From Oceanococcus atlanticus (GTDB lineage: Bacteria; Pseudomonadota; Gammaproteobacteria; Nevskiales; Oceanococcaceae): 64,000 nt of DNA. The notes under the pieces were generated by a model that searched no databases, had not been told where the DNA came from, and was given only the letters and a program-made list of their open reading frames with translations. Positions 42,820 through 51,581 of this stretch are shown here, in pieces. A program made the position numbers and the translations under genes. The stretch is from NCBI RefSeq assembly GCF_002088235.1, contig NZ_AQQV01000001.1, forward strand, positions 1-64,000. The letters run 5' to 3'. Position 1 is the stretch's first letter, and every line of letters starts with the position of its first letter.

Positions 42820-44247
42820 ATGAGCAAACGTCTGTTCGTGCTGGACACCAATGTCCTGATGCATGATCCCTCCTGCCTGTTCCGCTTCGAAGAACACGAC
42901 CTGTTTCTGCCCATGGTTGTGCTCGAAGAGCTCGACAACGGCAAAAAAGGCATGTCGGAGGTCTCGCGCAACGTCCGTCAGGTCAGCCGCTACATGGACA
43001 CCCTGCTGACCGACAAAACCGATGCCGACATCACCAAAGGTCTGGCCCTGTCGGAACTGCAGGCGCTGGAAAGCGACGCCGCGGCCAGCGGGCGGTTGTT
43101 TTTCCAGACCGAACAACTGGAAACCGACCTGCCGCGCAGCCTGCCCGGCAACAAGCCCGACAACACCATTCTCAACACCGCGCTGGCGTTGCAGTCGGCC
43201 ATGCCGGAACGTCAGGTCACCCTGGTCTCCAAAGACATCAACCTGCGCATCAAGGCCGCCATTGTCGGGGTCGACGCCGAGGATTATCAAAATGACCGGG
43301 TGCTGGACGACCTGGACCTGCTGTACAGCGGTTACGACGTGCTGCCGGCAGACTTCTGGAACCGTCAGCCGGATGGCCTGAAATCGTGGACTGACGAGGT
43401 CGGCCGCACGTTTTATGAGGTGCATGGCGAGGACACCAGCACCTGGCACCCGAATCAGTTCTTCCACATTGCCCATGACACAACGGACGAACTCGCCGGT
43501 GCCAGCGATAACCAGATGGAGTTGCTGGTGCGCAGCGTCCAGTCTGACACGGCCAAGCTTGAGCTGATCCGCGATTACCGCGAGGGCAAGACCAGCGCCT
43601 GGGGGGTGCATGCGCGCAACCGCGAACAGAACTATGCGCTCAATCTGCTGATGGACCCGGACATCGAGTTCGTCACCCTGTTGGGGGCTGCCGGCACCGG
43701 CAAAACCTTACTGACTCTGGCCGCCGGGCTGGCCCAGGTCCTGGATGAGCCGCGCTACCGCGAAATCATCATGACGCGCGTCACCGTGCCGGTTGGCGAG
43801 GACATCGGCTTTTTACCGGGCACCGAAGAGGAGAAAATGACGCCGTGGATGGGCGCGTTGATGGACAACCTCGAAGTGCTGACAGGCTCGCTCGACGGCG
43901 GTGACTGGGAACGCGCTGCAACCAACGAGCTGCTGTCCAAACGGATCAAGATCCGTTCGCTCAATTTCATGCGTGGACGCACCTTCCTCAACCGTTTTCT
44001 GATCCTGGACGAGGCCCAGAACCTCACCTCCAAGCAGATGAAAACTCTGATTACGCGCGCCGGGCCGGGCACCAAGATCGTCTGCCTGGGCAATCTGTCG
44101 CAAATCGACACACCCTATCTGACCGAAACCACCTCCGGCCTCACCTATGTCGTGGACCGTTTCCGGGGCTGGCCACATGGCGGCCATGTGACCCTGGCGC
44201 GTGGTGAGCGTTCACGTCTGGCTGACTTCGCCTCCAACCACTTGTAG
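42820..44247 (+). CDS. PIN-domain PhoH-family ATPase
   Basis: 475-aa protein with an N-terminal PIN ribonuclease-like domain (about 1-145: KRLFVLDTNVLMHDPSCLFR, VVLEELDNGKKG, VSKDINLRIKA) and a C-terminal PhoH ATPase domain (about 240-470) with Walker A GAAGTGKTLL and Walker B FLILDEAQN. PIN-PhoH proteins of this YlaK type are predicted RNA helicase-nucleases. The ATG at 42820 starts the PIN domain; the upstream frame is bcp shadow. It lies 13 bp after bcp. Confidence 0.93.
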   Translation: MSKRLFVLDTNVLMHDPSCLFRFEEHDLFLPMVVLEELDNGKKGMSEVSRNVRQVSRYMDTLLTDKTDADITKGLALSELQALESDAAASGRLFFQTEQLETDLPRSLPGNKPDNTILNTALALQSAMPERQVTLVSKDINLRIKAAIVGVDAEDYQNDRVLDDLDLLYSGYDVLPADFWNRQPDGLKSWTDEVGRTFYEVHGEDTSTWHPNQFFHIAHDTTDELAGASDNQMELLVRSVQSDTAKLELIRDYREGKTSAWGVHARNREQNYALNLLMDPDIEFVTLLGAAGTGKTLLTLAAGLAQVLDEPRYREIIMTRVTVPVGEDIGFLPGTEEEKMTPWMGALMDNLEVLTGSLDGGDWERAATNELLSKRIKIRSLNFMRGRTFLNRFLILDEAQNLTSKQMKTLITRAGPGTKIVCLGNLSQIDTPYLTETTSGLTYVVDRFRGWPHGGHVTLARGERSRLADFASNHL

Positions 44248-44309
44248 AGGCTTGCGCCGATCCGGGCGGTCCGCACGCGTGACCCGGATCACAGTTGTTA
44301 CTGGCTTGA

Positions 44310-44343
44310 TTGCGGCTGTCCCATGAATACGGGACAGCCGCAA
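44310..44343. promoter_or_regulatory. Strong inverted repeat with TCCC-TGAAT-GGGA core
   Basis: A perfect 13-bp stem, TTGCGGCTGTCCC (44310-44322) / GGGACAGCCGCAA (44331-44343), with loop ATGAATAC. It lies 63 nt after phoH and 74 nt before the porin start. No T-run follows, so an intrinsic terminator is weak. The core GTCCC-N8-GGGAC with central TGAAT recurs at 49710, next to a NarL-type regulator gene, so an operator role is favoured. Confidence 0.5.
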
Positions 44344-44416
44344 GGGCAACCCGTCGCTAGGCTGAGACCCATGCGTAATCCGCATGTGAATTGCACGGCG
44401 CACACGGGAGCCCAAC

Positions 44417-45199
44417 ATGAACAGACACCTTCACTCCGCCAGTTTCATCGCACTGCTGGCCACATCGACACTGGCTCAGGCATGGCAGATTGAAGCCAGC
44501 GGCAGCTACACCGACTTCGATGGTGCCGATGATGCCCAACTTGGCGTGCTCGGCAGCTATCACTTCAAGCCGGTCAATGATGCCGACAAGGCGCGCGCCG
44601 AATCCGCCTTCCTGGCCCGGTCCAGTCAACTTTTCGCCGGTTACACGACATTTGACGAGGCCGACGCGGACGGCCTTGGTGTCGGTGGCGAGCTGTTCTT
44701 CGAAGATCTCTATGCACGCGGCTCGCTGACCCAGATTGATGTCGGCATCGACGACGGCACCGCAATCGACCTGCGTGTAGGTTTTCTGCCCCGCGACGGC
44801 GTTCTGCTCAGTCTTGGCTACAACGACATCGGCTTGGATATCGTTGACGTAAGCATGCTTTCGCTCAACGCCAAATGGGTGCAGTCGCTGGATCAGGGCA
44901 TGGCTTACAACGCCGAAGCATCAATCGCCAAGGTCGACGGTTTCGGCGATCCGATCACCTACATGCTGGGCGGCGACCTGTACCTCAATCAGGATCTCAG
45001 CGTCGGCTTGGCCTACCGCGACAGCGACGCCGACAACGCCAACGAAGAATGGGAATTGCGCGCACGCCTGTTCGTTGTACCCACGCTGAGCCTGGCACTG
45101 GCCTATGCCATGCAGGATGGCGGCAGCGCCATGGGCGCAGCAACCGGCATCGGTGGAGCCGGCGATCGCATCACAGTCAGCCTTGCCGGCCGCTTCTGA
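44417..45199 (+). CDS. Putative porin / outer-membrane beta-barrel
   Basis: 260-aa protein: signal peptide (1-22, ending AQAW) then alternating strands of a beta-barrel (IEASGSYTDFDG, LGVGGELFFEDLYARGSL, VLLSLGYNDIGLDIVDVS, LSVGLAYRDSDADNANEEWE), ending with Phe (ITVSLAGRF). Features such as ARAESAFLARSSQLFAGY recall the 'putative porin' families; YfaZ-like is an alternative. It starts an operon with the secreted zinc-protease-like lipoprotein 9 bp downstream. Confidence 0.8.
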   Translation: MNRHLHSASFIALLATSTLAQAWQIEASGSYTDFDGADDAQLGVLGSYHFKPVNDADKARAESAFLARSSQLFAGYTTFDEADADGLGVGGELFFEDLYARGSLTQIDVGIDDGTAIDLRVGFLPRDGVLLSLGYNDIGLDIVDVSMLSLNAKWVQSLDQGMAYNAEASIAKVDGFGDPITYMLGGDLYLNQDLSVGLAYRDSDADNANEEWELRARLFVVPTLSLALAYAMQDGGSAMGAATGIGGAGDRITVSLAGRF

Positions 45200-45207
45200 G
45201 ACACGCC

Positions 45208-47118
45208 ATGACTATGAACAAACATACAGCAGTAGGCATGCTTGCCAGCCTCATTTTGGCCAGTGGCTGTGGCGGCAGTTCAGGCGGTGGTGTGACGCCC
45301 CCCCAGAACTTCGACGAAGCCTGCGCTCTGGTACCCGATTGCGCCCAGCCTCGCTATAGCGACGCGGAGGCCAAACAAGGCATCTACCGGGTTCTGGTGG
45401 AGCGCGATGCCAGCGGTAGCATCCGCATTGTGAGTGTCGATCAGGCCGAGGTTTTCGCCGGCGACGGGGTGCCACTGTCCAATGTCGGCGCCAGTCATCT
45501 GCTGGTTGGCATGGACGCAAACGGCGATCAGGTCGATGCACAAGGCCTACGCTTTGCATCCGCTCTCGGTCTCGAGTCATTGGACGACTTCAAGCGTGTG
45601 GAGATTGATCTGAGCGATCAGAGCGTCAACACGGTTGCCTACCTGGAGGCCAATGAGGCCATCGAGACGCTCGGCGTGGTCGACGTCGACGGCAATCTGC
45701 TGACAGTCGAAAACCTTCCACAGCAAGCGCGCCGTAAACGGGCCCATACGCTCAAGAGCGACGCTCAACCGGCCGGGCACTGTGCCCACGTGCGCATACT
45801 CGAAGGTGAGGCTGACCGCTTCCACGCCCAGAACATGGCGTTTTACGATGACACCGTGCTGCTCACCCCGACTCCGACGCAGCGCGCCGTAATTGTGGCC
45901 GCACTCAACCGCATGACCCCTCTGATGTGCCACGCTGTCAGTCGTATTGCGGTTGGCACGGTCAAAAACCGCGGTGAACTCAATGGCGCTGTGGCCCAGA
46001 TCGGCGGCGGCGACTTCATGCTGATCAACGCCGGCAATCTGCGCTACACCGAAAACAATCTGGCCAGCTTTGAGTCCGTGCGGGTGGCGATGATGCGCAC
46101 CATCCTGCATGAAGCCGGTCATGCACTCGAAGCCCTGCTCAACGCCAATTCGGCAAACCCCGGCGACTACGGCGGACACTGGACAGCAGCCAACCGCAGC
46201 GTGGCCAGCCAGACGCTTGACAATGTGCGCCTGAATGTCGGCCTGCGCGATGAATGGCGGCGCACCCACCGGGCCTTTGCCAGCGAAGATTTCGCCAAGC
46301 TGTGGGCCAACGACGGCGGTCCGGCGCGCGAGGTGGTACAGGAATTCAGCGCGATGGAAACCGCCGAGGCCGGTTTTATGTCGCGCTACGGTGGCACCGG
46401 TTATACCGACGATATCGCTGAAATGATCTCTTGGGTTTACGCGGCCGAGCTTTACGAAAACGCAGGGATTCCAGAGGGTCGTCGCGAGAAGGAGGATTAC
46501 GCCTGTCAGCTGATGCGTCAGCACACCGAAACCTCGGTGCCCGGCCGCCTCGCCGCGGTCTACACCAAAGTCATGTTTCTGCATGACCTGGGCGCACTCC
46601 ACAGCGAGGATGTCGCGCGCTGCCTTGGCCCGCACATCGGACTGGCGACCAGCAATGACGGCATGCACGTTCATCAGGGCGGCAGCCACCAAAGCAGCTT
46701 TGAAGATCAGGTTGAGGCCGTCATCGGCAACACCAGCAGCGGGGAACTGGTGTTCGAAATGAGTGCCCACGGCGAAGCCAACTTCGGCGACAACCGCTAT
46801 CCGGCGCTGTTTCGCCTGCAGCTGGACCTGCTCAACCAGGCCAGCCAGCACGAGGCGAGCTACCGGGCCAATCCACCTTGGCCACGTGGCTTGTATCCGT
46901 TGACTTCATCCAGCCTCAACGTGCTGGAGTTGCGCCTGGACGGCGAACCGGCCGGCGACTTCGACTCGACTGAAGGCTTTGTGTTGGTTGCCGAAGCTTC
47001 CAATCAGCGTATTTCCGGTTCGATTTTCCTGACCAAGGTGTGGCGCCCACACGCCCCGGTGCCGGTCCCCGAGGTCTACGACCCACCGCTGATCATTCGT
47101 TTCCAGATCAGCAACTAG
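45208..47118 (+). CDS. Secreted lipoprotein with HExxH zincin motif
   Basis: 636-aa predicted lipoprotein. The lipobox is in SLILASGCGGSSGGG, followed by a Gly-rich linker. The only clear enzymatic motif is HEAGH (His301, Glu302, His305) in a helix, with a downstream helix (DDIAEMISWVYAAEL) whose Glu405 could be the third ligand, as in gluzincins. Flanking parts are unrecognised. It is probably a surface or periplasmic metalloprotease; the substrate is unknown. It starts 9 bp after the porin gene. The ATG at 45208 is fixed by the lipoprotein signal. Confidence 0.78.
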   Translation: MTMNKHTAVGMLASLILASGCGGSSGGGVTPPQNFDEACALVPDCAQPRYSDAEAKQGIYRVLVERDASGSIRIVSVDQAEVFAGDGVPLSNVGASHLLVGMDANGDQVDAQGLRFASALGLESLDDFKRVEIDLSDQSVNTVAYLEANEAIETLGVVDVDGNLLTVENLPQQARRKRAHTLKSDAQPAGHCAHVRILEGEADRFHAQNMAFYDDTVLLTPTPTQRAVIVAALNRMTPLMCHAVSRIAVGTVKNRGELNGAVAQIGGGDFMLINAGNLRYTENNLASFESVRVAMMRTILHEAGHALEALLNANSANPGDYGGHWTAANRSVASQTLDNVRLNVGLRDEWRRTHRAFASEDFAKLWANDGGPAREVVQEFSAMETAEAGFMSRYGGTGYTDDIAEMISWVYAAELYENAGIPEGRREKEDYACQLMRQHTETSVPGRLAAVYTKVMFLHDLGALHSEDVARCLGPHIGLATSNDGMHVHQGGSHQSSFEDQVEAVIGNTSSGELVFEMSAHGEANFGDNRYPALFRLQLDLLNQASQHEASYRANPPWPRGLYPLTSSSLNVLELRLDGEPAGDFDSTEGFVLVAEASNQRISGSIFLTKVWRPHAPVPVPEVYDPPLIIRFQISN

Positions 47119-47121
47119 CGC

Positions 47122-49065
47122 TCAGCCCGCCCGACGGTTGGCAGTCGGGCGGGCGTCTTGCTGCAACGGCAACCACAAGCGCACGGACGTACCCCGGCCC
47201 GGCTGGCTGTTCAGACTCAGCTGCCCACCCAAAGCACTCGCCCGCGCCTGCATGTTGGCCAGCCCCCGCCCCTGCGAGGCCATTGTGGGGTCGAAGCCGC
47301 AGCCATCATCACGAATGTCCACCCAGATCCCACCAGGATCCTGCGACACCCCTGTTTCCACGCTCACCCGATGCGCGTGAGCATGCTGAATCATGTTGCT
47401 CAAAGCCTCCTGCAACAGACGCAGGATGTGCAGAGCATGCGGCGGCTGCAGCCAGGCCAGCGCCGGCAGTGGTGTCACGGCCCAGTTCACATCCAGGCCG
47501 GCATGGCGAAATTGCGGCGTCAACCGATAACGCAGATTGCCCAGTAAGCTGGGCAAGTCACCGTCGACCGGCTCTAGCGAGTCCACCGTCAGCTTGAGAT
47601 CGGCGATGGCCGAACGCAACGCGCGTACCGCCTGTTCGTCAGAGCGACCGCCGTGCTCCGCTGCGGCCAGCGCAGTGGTCAGCTGAGCCCCAATGCCATC
47701 ATGGATTTCGCGCATCAGGCGCTGACGCTCCTCCGCCCTGACCTGATCTGCCAGCGCCACACTCAAACGCTGATGGGTTCGCTCAAGTTCGAGCTGCCGC
47801 TCGCGCACACGCGCCTCAAGTTTTTCATTGAGCGCAGCGACCTCGCCCAGCGACTGGCTGTACCGCGTGGTCAGGGCAATGATGAAACTGCCGCACATTA
47901 AAACGGCGCCAATCGGCCCCAGAAACGGTCGCTCAATCGAAATCCAGCGCTGCTGTATGGCCAGATCATTCAGGTTCAGCACCAGATTGATCAGATAACC
48001 ACCGGCCAGTAGCAGCTGCGGCAAGCCCGGCTCGCGAACAGCCCGGCGCAACAGAATCACACCCGCTATGACCGCAATGGGTGCCAGTGCAATATAGATC
48101 AGCCCCGCGTAAGCGTAGGCATCAACGCCGTAACCCGGCACGGTGGCCAACGATATGGCCAGCGCAGCACCCACCAGCGAGGTTTCCATCCAGCCGCGCG
48201 GATGGTCGTAGTAACGCAGTGCAAACAACAGGATCAGGCACATCGCCCAGGCCATGGAAATGACCGCCAGCCACCAAAACAATGGCGGGCTGCCCCACGG
48301 CACAACAACAAAAAAATGCGCCTGACGCACGGCGAAACTGGCCGCCGCCAGCCCCAGCAATAAATGCTTGGTATCGGCCGGCTGGGCCAGCCAGATGGCA
48401 AAACCGAACAAGGCGATCACGCTGAGCACACCGGCGGCTATTTCAGCGCTGCGGATACGCATCAGATAGCTGCTTTCGAAAAGGCTGTTAACCGTTTCGT
48501 CCGTTCCGATGCGGGGGCGCGCCAGTTGCACCCGACCCAAATACGGCGAATCCAGGGCCAGCATCAGGGTATTGCCGTGAGCGCTCTGCAGCCGTGCCGG
48601 CAGCACGCCGTGAAAAGGCCGGTTCCAGCCCAACTCAACCCGTGTGGGATCGCGAAACGAGCGAGCCACTCGCTCACCGTTGAAATACACCCGGATGCGG
48701 TCCGCATAGCGCGGAATAAACACACCCAGATCGCTGCCATCGAACAGTGCATCGTCAAGACGCAGTCTGTACCAATGCCAGGGTGCATCAAATCCGTGCG
48801 GACGGTCGCCCAGATAACGCCCTTCGTGACGCAGCACCGCGTGCGAATCCGGCAAATCCACGCGCTGCCATTCACTGGCCTCGTCCGGCCTTGAATTGGC
48901 GGCGGTGACAGTCCAGTCCGCCTGATCAAACGTATTCAGGGTTTGGGCCGTTTGGGCCGCCTGGGCCGGGCTGAGCCATAGCATGCTCAGCAGGCACAAT
49001 GTGATGGTTGCCGCGCTAACGCTGCAGCAACCCCATGCGCTGTCCTTCGAATACCGCTTCCCCAC
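47122..49065 (-). CDS. 7TM-DISM sensor histidine kinase (NarX/DesK-type)
   Basis: About 647 aa. The order is signal peptide, an extracellular jelly-roll-like ligand domain (WQRVDLPDSHAVLRHEGRYL, YADRIRVYFNGERVA), seven transmembrane helices (about 205-400), a coiled coil, a HisKA_3 domain with MREIHDGIGAQ (phospho-His) and an HATPase (DGCGFDP, GRGLANMQARASALGG). It partners the response regulator encoded just upstream. The start is uncertain: the GTG at 49065 (AGG upstream, basic signal peptide) overlaps the regulator by 50 nt; later TTG or ATG starts (48999, 48984) shorten the signal. Confidence 0.88.
   Translation of the reverse strand: MGKRYSKDSAWGCCSVSAATITLCLLSMLWLSPAQAAQTAQTLNTFDQADWTVTAANSRPDEASEWQRVDLPDSHAVLRHEGRYLGDRPHGFDAPWHWYRLRLDDALFDGSDLGVFIPRYADRIRVYFNGERVARSFRDPTRVELGWNRPFHGVLPARLQSAHGNTLMLALDSPYLGRVQLARPRIGTDETVNSLFESSYLMRIRSAEIAAGVLSVIALFGFAIWLAQPADTKHLLLGLAAASFAVRQAHFFVVVPWGSPPLFWWLAVISMAWAMCLILLFALRYYDHPRGWMETSLVGAALAISLATVPGYGVDAYAYAGLIYIALAPIAVIAGVILLRRAVREPGLPQLLLAGGYLINLVLNLNDLAIQQRWISIERPFLGPIGAVLMCGSFIIALTTRYSQSLGEVAALNEKLEARVRERQLELERTHQRLSVALADQVRAEERQRLMREIHDGIGAQLTTALAAAEHGGRSDEQAVRALRSAIADLKLTVDSLEPVDGDLPSLLGNLRYRLTPQFRHAGLDVNWAVTPLPALAWLQPPHALHILRLLQEALSNMIQHAHAHRVSVETGVSQDPGGIWVDIRDDGCGFDPTMASQGRGLANMQARASALGGQLSLNSQPGRGTSVRLWLPLQQDARPTANRRAG
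47125..47154 (+). terminator. GC-rich hairpin at convergent gene ends
   Basis: A perfect 11-bp stem, GCCCGCCCGAC (47125-47135) / GTCGGGCGGGC (47144-47154), starts 7 nt after the zincin stop and lies inside the last codons of the convergent kinase gene. Only a short T-poor tail follows on the plus strand, so it may slow or protect the transcript end rather than fully terminate it. Confidence 0.5.
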
Positions 49066-49666
49066 GCGAGTGAACCTGCAGCTTTTCGTAAAGTCTTTTG
49101 ACATAGGTTCCCACGGTGTGTGGTGAAACATCCAGCAAGCGGGCGATCTCCTGATACGCAAAACCACGTGCGAGCAGATTAAGCACCTCCTGCTCGCGTT
49201 CAGACAGCGGCTGTGACGGCCCAGACTGTTCCGGCGTGGATGACTGAAAGCGCTGCAGGATGCGGCGAGCAATGATCGGGGTGATGGGTGAGCCGCCGGC
49301 GCGCAGTTCAAATATGCGCGCAACAAAGTCCTCTTCGGAATCGTCTTTGAGTAAGTAGCCCGTGGCGCCGGCCTCGATGCTGGCGAGCACGCTGCGTTCA
49401 TCGCCAAATACACTGACCACCATAATGTCGCAGCGCGGATGATGGCGATGACCGTGCTCGATCACATGTATGCCGCTGGTATCAGGCAGGCCAAGATCAA
49501 CCAGAAGCACGTCTGGACGATGCGTATCCAAGGCCGTGAGCGCTTCGCGTGCGGTCGATGCCCAGGCCAGCACCTTGATCCGACCATCCGTGTCGAATGA
49601 CCGGGCGAAGCGATCCCGCATACGCGGATCATCCTCGACCACGATCAGATTTAGCGATGTACTCAT
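49016..49666 (-). CDS. NarL-family response regulator
   Basis: 216-aa regulator. The receiver domain has acidic pocket VVEDDP and phospho-acceptor Asp57 (VLLVDLGLPD). GATGYLLKDD contains the conserved Lys. A linker and the GerE helix-turn-helix follow (LSEREQEVLNLLARG, YQEIARLLDVSPHTVGTYVK). The ATG at 49666 begins MSTSLNLIVVEDD. It is followed by and overlaps the sensor kinase. A GTCCC-TGAAT-GGGAC motif lies 44 bp upstream, suggesting autoregulation. Confidence 0.93.
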   Translation of the reverse strand: MSTSLNLIVVEDDPRMRDRFARSFDTDGRIKVLAWASTAREALTALDTHRPDVLLVDLGLPDTSGIHVIEHGHRHHPRCDIMVVSVFGDERSVLASIEAGATGYLLKDDSEEDFVARIFELRAGGSPITPIIARRILQRFQSSTPEQSGPSQPLSEREQEVLNLLARGFAYQEIARLLDVSPHTVGTYVKRLYEKLQVHSRGEAVFEGQRMGLLQR

Positions 49667-49709
49667 AGAGCCATTGTGCCGCGTCACTGCTGACACCGCA
49701 GCTTGCGCA

Positions 49710-49729
49710 TGTCCCGTGAATTGGGGACA
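49710..49729. promoter_or_regulatory. TGTCCC-N8-GGGACA motif between regulator and lipoprotein genes
   Basis: TGTCCC (49710-49715), GTGAATTG, GGGACA (49724-49729) has the same geometry and central TGAAT as the hairpin at 44310. It sits between the divergent NarL-type regulator (start 49666) and lipoprotein (start 49785), suitably placed to control both. Confidence 0.5.
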
Positions 49730-49784
49730 CATGGCCTGCCTCGAATCCGGATACTGCCCGTACGCTTAAAAAACAGGATCTGTC

Positions 49785-50786
49785 ATGCGCAAAATCACCT
49801 TTCAACCCGTCTTGCCAATCGCCGCCGGCTTATTGCTCGTCGCCTGCGGTGGCTCGGGCGGAGGCAGCAATGGCGGCCAAACACCCGGCGACAACAGCAA
49901 TGACCCGGTGCGCGCAGCGGTCGCCGGTGCCGCAGCGTTGAGCTTTGCGCAGTCGGGCATCAGCGCATCGCAAGATGCGGACGAAAGCAACGGCGGCGCA
50001 AAGTCGACTGAGCAAGTGGCCTGCGACAGCGGCAGCCAAACCATCACCGAAGACACGGGCGCCGGCCCGGGTGGCGGTATCGCATCGCCTTACCACAGCG
50101 GTGACTTCCAACGATTGATCACCAGTGCCGACGCCTGCCGACACTCAGCCAGTGGCGACGGCTTCAACTTTGAGTCGTACATAGACGGCATGCTCAACAG
50201 CGGTGAAGCCGAAGATGGACGCGTGATCTACATCGTGGCCAGCGATCAAAACGGGAACTACTACAACGATTTCGTCACCGAGTTCAGCGGCAGCGCCTTC
50301 GACGGCACGCAATCCACACGTATGGGTGGAATCATGCATCTGTGTGACGGCTGTTCGGCACCCGAGTACGGCCATGACATGGAAATGCGCGCTTTCATGC
50401 GCATGGATCTGACCCTTGAGCAAGCCGAGTTTTCCATGGAACTGGGCGGCACCAACGGCACCGATGCCACCGATCAGCTCAGCCTGCGCATGTCCGGCAC
50501 TCAAGGTGGTGCCGGCGAGCACGAAATTTACGGCCGCATGGCGGTCGATGTGATCGGCACCGGGTGCCAGTTCGACGCCCGCTACAACACGCTGTCACCA
50601 CTGGTCACGGAAAACACCTTCAACGCGGACGAGCGCGTGGTCAGCGGCGAAGTTCAAGTCACCCTGGCTGATGGCGGAGATTTCAACGTGGTCATCTCCA
50701 ACGGCGTCATTTCGGTGAACGGGGTCACGTACAGCCAGGCCGAGCTGGACGCTTTCAGCGAAGACTGCAGCGTCATCACGCAGTAA
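49785..50786 (+). CDS. Secreted lipoprotein of unknown function
   Basis: 333-aa unrecognised lipoprotein. The signal peptide ends at lipobox LLLVAC, followed by a Gly/Asn-rich linker (GGSGGGSNGGQTPGDNSN) and a mature part rich in Asp and Gly with several Cys (CDSG, ADACRHS, HLCDGCSAPEYG, EDCSVITQ). It has no enzymatic motif I recognise. The linker recalls that of the zincin lipoprotein at 45208. It is divergent from the NarL-type regulator and probably part of its output. Confidence 0.75.
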   Translation: MRKITFQPVLPIAAGLLLVACGGSGGGSNGGQTPGDNSNDPVRAAVAGAAALSFAQSGISASQDADESNGGAKSTEQVACDSGSQTITEDTGAGPGGGIASPYHSGDFQRLITSADACRHSASGDGFNFESYIDGMLNSGEAEDGRVIYIVASDQNGNYYNDFVTEFSGSAFDGTQSTRMGGIMHLCDGCSAPEYGHDMEMRAFMRMDLTLEQAEFSMELGGTNGTDATDQLSLRMSGTQGGAGEHEIYGRMAVDVIGTGCQFDARYNTLSPLVTENTFNADERVVSGEVQVTLADGGDFNVVISNGVISVNGVTYSQAELDAFSEDCSVITQ

Positions 50787-50804
50787 ATTCCACGGCGCGG
50801 CGGT

Positions 50805-50823
50805 GGTGGCCGTGTTGGCCACC
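50805..50823. terminator. Hairpin between convergent genes
   Basis: GGTGGCC - GTGTT - GGCCACC, a perfect 7-bp stem, lies midway between the stops of the lipoprotein (50786) and the regulator (50866). It lacks a T-run on either strand, so it is only a weak terminator candidate for either transcript. Confidence 0.4.
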
Positions 50824-50865
50824 GTCGTCGCGATGCGGCGGCGATGCGACAGCACTTCGGGATCG

Positions 50866-51528
50866 CTAGATTTCCGTTCGCACCAACCCCAAACGCACCG
50901 CTTCGATAGTCGCCTCGGAGCGATTGTTCACATCCAGCTTGCGGTAGACCGATTTGACGTAGCCTGAAGCGGTGTTGGTAGTGACCTGCATATGCTCAGC
51001 CACCTCGCTCACCTTCCATCCTTTGGCGACCAACGTCAGTGTTTGTTTCTCGCGTGGACTCAGACGAACCGCCTCGTCGGCGTCGCTTTCGGGTTGCGAG
51101 AACACCGCCATCAAGCGCCGCGCGATGGTCGGCGACAACGGCGGTTCGCCCTGGACGATCCCCTGCAGCGCCGCCGACACCTTGTGAGGCGGCTGATCCT
51201 TGAGCAGGTAGCCTTGCGCCCCTGCGCGTAAAGCCGGGAATACATGGTGATCATCGGTGTAGATGGTGGTCACCACACGAATGCAATCAGGCTGTTCGGT
51301 GACCAGCAGGCGAATCAAATCAAGACCACTGCCGTCCGGCAACCCCAGATCCAGTAGAGCCACATCAAAGCGCTGCGCGGCGATCAGTTTTCGCCCTTGC
51401 GCAAGATTTGCCGCCAGGCTGACCTGCAAATCCGGGAAGGTTTCATGGGCGCGGGCAAGCAGCCACTCGGCCGTGGCCGGCTGATCCTCAACAATCAAGC
51501 CCTGCTTGAGTACGGGTTTAGACTCCAT
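50866..51528 (-). CDS. NarL-family response regulator (second system)
   Basis: 220-aa regulator. The receiver has LIVEDQP and phospho-acceptor Asp60 (ALLDLGLPDGSG), with GAQGYLLKDQ. The GerE-type DNA-binding domain has LSPREKQTLTLVAKG, SEVAEHMQVTTNTASGYVK and NRSEATIEAVRLG. The ATG at 51528 is preferred to a GTG two codons upstream. It follows the short kinase gene by 44 bp and forms a two-component pair with it. It is similar in size and domain order to the regulator at 49016. Confidence 0.92.
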   Translation of the reverse strand: MESKPVLKQGLIVEDQPATAEWLLARAHETFPDLQVSLAANLAQGRKLIAAQRFDVALLDLGLPDGSGLDLIRLLVTEQPDCIRVVTTIYTDDHHVFPALRAGAQGYLLKDQPPHKVSAALQGIVQGEPPLSPTIARRLMAVFSQPESDADEAVRLSPREKQTLTLVAKGWKVSEVAEHMQVTTNTASGYVKSVYRKLDVNNRSEATIEAVRLGLVRTEI

Positions 51529-51564
51529 AAGCACAACAGTATGCCCCTTCAGGCCGTGATGTGA

Positions 51565-51581
51565 GCCCCGATTCAGGGGGA
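51565..51581. promoter_or_regulatory. Third, degenerate CCC-TGAAT-GGG motif
   Basis: On the minus strand CCCC-C-TGAAT-CG-GGGC overlaps the stop codon of the short kinase gene and lies about 40 bp upstream of the second regulator. It matches the CCC-n-TGAAT-nn-GGG core of the motifs at 44310 and 49710, but with altered outer bases. Low-certainty member of the set. Confidence 0.3.

Noticed and set aside
44310-44343. Hairpin after phoH as an ordinary terminator
   Set aside because: No T-run follows, and the TGTCCC-TGAAT-GGGACA core recurs at a regulator promoter, so I list it as a regulatory site instead.
45577-46851. 424-codon minus-strand frame opposite the zincin lipoprotein
   Set aside because: The plus-strand frame has a lipobox and HExxH motif; the antisense frame has neither.
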